From positions 1 to 10,035 of the forward strand of contig CAMTOT010000084.1 of the NCBI GenBank assembly GCA_947074165.1: 10,035 nucleotides of DNA, given 5' to 3'. A program made the position numbers and the translations under genes. The notes under the pieces were generated by a model, which saw nothing but the letters and a program-made list of their open reading frames with translations, had not been told where the DNA came from and made no database searches. Positions within the stretch are counted from its first letter, which is position 1; each line of letters begins with the position of its first letter. Source of the stretch: an uncultured Bacteroidales bacterium (GTDB taxonomy: Bacteria; Bacteroidota; Bacteroidia; Bacteroidales; JAUNSR01). Shown piece after piece: positions 7,370-10,035 of this stretch.

Positions 7370-10035
7370 TTAGAATGATAGGTTTACTCCGAATACAAGC
7401 TGTTTAGTTAAAGGATAATTTAGACTTCCGTTCATTTCCGGATCGTAATCTTTCAACAAATGGCTCTTAGCAAATACAAACGGATTTGTAAGCGTTCCAA
7501 ATACACGACAGTTACTTATGCCAAGTTTCTTCTGCAAAGATGCCGGAAGAGTATATCCAAGAGTTATGTTCTTGATTTTAAAGAATGAACCATCTACATA
7601 GCTAAGAGCACCTGAACCAATGTAACTTGTAATAGATCTGTCAGCATTTAAACCAGGGAAATCATTTGACGGATTTGATTCAGTCCAGTAATTAAAATAT
7701 TTAGGGAAGTTACCCGCACCGCTCGGATCATAATATCCCAGCATATCATATTTAATCATCTGTCCCCAACGGAAGTAAGCGTAAACAGTAAGATCGAAGT
7801 TTTTGTAAATAAACTTATTCTGTATACCCATAGTCCATTTCGGAGCGTTATGACCGATTGTCTGATAATCAGAACCACTATAAGTATATTTATTATCAGC
7901 AGTATAATAAATTATATCCCCGTTATCATCAGTAACCGGTTTTCCATCTTTATCATTCTTATAATATTTACCCTCTTCAACTTTTACAAGACCCGGTACG
8001 TTGATTTTGATATCTCCCGGTTTACAGCCAAAGATATCCGCTTCTGCTGCTTCACCAGTCTGCCATATACCGTCTATTTTATAGTTATAATAAGAATTTA
8101 CAAACTCTCCGATACTTAAGGTATAATCTGTACCTGAATTAGCTATATTATTAGATGTACCGCCAACAATTTTCTTTACTTTCTCATCATTAATTGTAAA
8201 TGTAAGAGAAGTGTCCCATTTGAAGTTTTTCTTCACAATGTTACGTGTTGTAATACCAAGCTCAAGACCATTATTTTCTGTCTCAGCGATGTTTCGATAA
8301 ACAGTATACTGTGTCGAAGCATTAAATCCACCGTTTGTAATAGGAATAGTCTGAGCCCAGATTACACCTGTAGTTTTAGTTTTAAAATAATCAGCTGTAA
8401 TATCAATACGACGGTTAAGGAAAGAAGCGTCAATACCAATGTTGGTATTATGAGATCTCTCCCATGTTAAATCAGTGTTTGTAATATTTCTTGAAAAGAA
8501 CATAGTTGAAAGCTGCTCTCCACCCAAAGAATAATAACCATCATCAACAGTTGCTACCGAAGAATATGAAGGGATTGATGCTCCACCTGTGATACCGTAA
8601 CCAACACGAATTTTCAGATTATCCAAGAAGCTTTTTGTACTTTCCATAAAGCTCTCTTCGGTAAGTACCCATCCCAAAGAACCAGCCGGGAATGTACTCC
8701 ATCTGTTACCGTCTGCCAGAGCTGATACTCCATCATGACGTACAGACGCTGAAAATAAATAGCGGCTTTTGTAAGAATAATTTACACGACCAATGAAACC
8801 AAGAGCTTTACTCATCTCATAATTTGAGTATGACTTTGCATTTACATTTGATTCCATGTTATGCCATAAATAGGAATTATTCTTAATATTGTCTTGCTGC
8901 TGCCATGACTGAGTTCTTTTAGAGTCACTCCATGAAGAAACCCCTGTCAAAGTAATATTATGGGCATCATTTATATTTAAATTATAAGTGAAGATATTTT
9001 CCCATTTATAGCTAAAACGGTTGTTTCTTGTGATTCTCGCGTAAACGCTCTGAGATGTACCCTGTGCATCTGCTCCGTCCGCCATATAATACTGATAAGA
9101 ACCTATACCCTGGAAATAATTTGTTGTATTATAATTAAGCGTAGTATTTAAACGGGACTGAACAGTAAACCCTTTAAAAGGACGAACCTCAATATATGGC
9201 GTAAAATAAACCTTGAAATTTTCAACATTGTTACGATAAACGCTCTTATCTTGGCTAAGTAATAAGTTTATTGTATTACCATCTCCCGCAACAGGAGTAA
9301 CGTTTAGATCTCCGTTCTCATCATAAAGCTCACCAAGAGGTGTAGTTGTAAGCGCATTTACAAGTTTAGCGTATGCCTTATTCTGATAAACATAAGAGCC
9401 TTGTAAGTTAACGCCAGTAGATATCCATTTATTCACTTTATGATCAATGCTCATCTTCGTTGAATAAACTTTATAATTATCTCCTGAATACTGTCCTTGT
9501 TCGTCAGCGAAATTTAAAGAGAAATATCCTTTTGTTTTTTCTGTTCCGCCGGATACCGATACACTATAATTTTGTGTATATCCATCCTGCATAAGAGCAT
9601 CAGCCCAATTGATATATTTGTTATCCAAATGCGCCTTATAAGCTTCGGGAGAAGAGAACAACGCTTCATCGTCAGAATAATTACCTGCGATTTCTTTTGC
9701 TTCTCTAAGAACGTTAATGTATGAATCTCCGGAACGCATTTCCGGCAGTGTAGACCATCCGTTATATCCGCCTGATACATTTACATTAACAGACATTTTG
9801 CCTTCATTACCTTTCTTGGTAGTGATGATGATCACTCCATTAGCGCCCTCTGCACCGTAAACGGCTGTTGACGATGCGTCTTTCAGTACCTCAATACTTT
9901 CAATATCATTCGGATTCAGAGTTGCATAATCACCAGGCATGCCATCTATGATAAACAACGGATTTCCATTTGATGATAGCGATCTTGTACCACGAAGCTG
10001 CATATTTACACCAGCCCCAGGTTGACCTGAACTAC
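7370..10035 (-). CDS. SusC/RagA-type TonB-linked outer membrane receptor, 5' end beyond window
   Basis: This is the barrel partner of the adjacent SusD lipoprotein and would import the captured ligand with TonB energy. The frame is open from the right edge to the TAA at 7370-7372, giving 888 complete codons. The Met at 10003 is internal, not the start: the residues before it (SSGQPGAGVN) continue the plug domain without a break. The signal peptide, carboxypeptidase-like domain and TonB box are outside the window, perhaps 120-200 residues. Visible plug motifs are QLRGTRSLS, LFIIDGMPGDY, NPNDIESIEVLKDASSTAVYG and GANGVIIITTKKG. The barrel follows, with late motifs FFKIKNITLGYTLP and the C-terminal strand ending TKQLVFGVNLSF, typical of the family. 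The plug is clearly different from that of the other SusC in the window: only six residues separate IDGMP from NPNDIES, against thirty in the other. Promoter and regulator lie beyond the right edge. The substrate cannot be assigned. Confidence 0.96.
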   Translation of the reverse strand, partial: SSGQPGAGVNMQLRGTRSLSSNGNPLFIIDGMPGDYATLNPNDIESIEVLKDASSTAVYGAEGANGVIIITTKKGNEGKMSVNVNVSGGYNGWSTLPEMRSGDSYINVLREAKEIAGNYSDDEALFSSPEAYKAHLDNKYINWADALMQDGYTQNYSVSVSGGTEKTKGYFSLNFADEQGQYSGDNYKVYSTKMSIDHKVNKWISTGVNLQGSYVYQNKAYAKLVNALTTTPLGELYDENGDLNVTPVAGDGNTINLLLSQDKSVYRNNVENFKVYFTPYIEVRPFKGFTVQSRLNTTLNYNTTNYFQGIGSYQYYMADGADAQGTSQSVYARITRNNRFSYKWENIFTYNLNINDAHNITLTGVSSWSDSKRTQSWQQQDNIKNNSYLWHNMESNVNAKSYSNYEMSKALGFIGRVNYSYKSRYLFSASVRHDGVSALADGNRWSTFPAGSLGWVLTEESFMESTKSFLDNLKIRVGYGITGGASIPSYSSVATVDDGYYSLGGEQLSTMFFSRNITNTDLTWERSHNTNIGIDASFLNRRIDITADYFKTKTTGVIWAQTIPITNGGFNASTQYTVYRNIAETENNGLELGITTRNIVKKNFKWDTSLTFTINDEKVKKIVGGTSNNIANSGTDYTLSIGEFVNSYYNYKIDGIWQTGEAAEADIFGCKPGDIKINVPGLVKVEEGKYYKNDKDGKPVTDDNGDIIYYTADNKYTYSGSDYQTIGHNAPKWTMGIQNKFIYKNFDLTVYAYFRWGQMIKYDMLGYYDPSGAGNFPKYFNYWTESNPSNDFPGLNADRSITSYIGSGALSYVDGSFFKIKNITLGYTLPASLQKKLGISNCRVFGTLTNPFVFAKSHLLKDYDPEMNGSLNYPLTKQLVFGVNLSF

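Noticed and set aside
9514..9780. Minus-strand frame of 88 codons inside the unit-A susC gene
   Set aside because: It overlaps conserved SusC coding sequence in another frame and shows no domain, signal or start region.
1..10035. Invertible or shuffling susC segments, transposases, CRISPR repeats, tRNA or rRNA genes
   Set aside because: No repeated arms flanking coding segments, no recombinase or transposase frames, no regular spaced repeats and no RNA gene were seen on reading both strands.

Overview
The window looks like a chromosomal nutrient-uptake region of a member of the Bacteroidota, most likely order Bacteroidales. The evidence is two SusC-type TonB-dependent receptors, a SusD-type lipoprotein, a calcineurin-like phosphoesterase lipoprotein of the multidomain form common in gut Bacteroidales, A+T-rich DNA, no clear Shine-Dalgarno sequences, and a TAnnTTTG-type promoter element. 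The genus cannot be fixed from the sequence. All real genes lie on the minus strand, so transcription runs from right to left.

Unit A (right half): a susC-like gene (7370-10035, its 5' end beyond the right edge) is followed after 22 bases by a susD-like gene (5383-7347). A strong intrinsic terminator (5309-5347) follows 35 bases after the susD stop. This is a complete SusC/SusD pair with no enzyme gene between susD and the terminator.

Intergenic region (5097-5382, 286 bases): beyond the terminator lies A+T-rich DNA with no gene. A Bacteroidota-type promoter can be proposed at about 5161-5190, giving a leader of roughly 60 bases. A small GC-rich hairpin (5097-5110) abuts the next start codon.

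Unit B (left half): a secreted calcineurin-like phosphoesterase lipoprotein (3141-5096) is followed 27 bases later by a second susC-like gene (1-3113), whose last part and presumed susD partner lie beyond the left edge. The two SusC proteins differ clearly in their plug domains, so they are not recent duplicates and probably import different ligands.

Taken together, the locus probably binds and imports two substrates, or two parts of one substrate, across the outer membrane. Unit B probably also removes or cleaves a phosphate ester at the cell surface or in the periplasm. The substrate cannot be told from the sequence. No glycoside hydrolase, sigma/anti-sigma pair, hybrid two-component regulator, RNA gene, CRISPR array or mobile element was seen.
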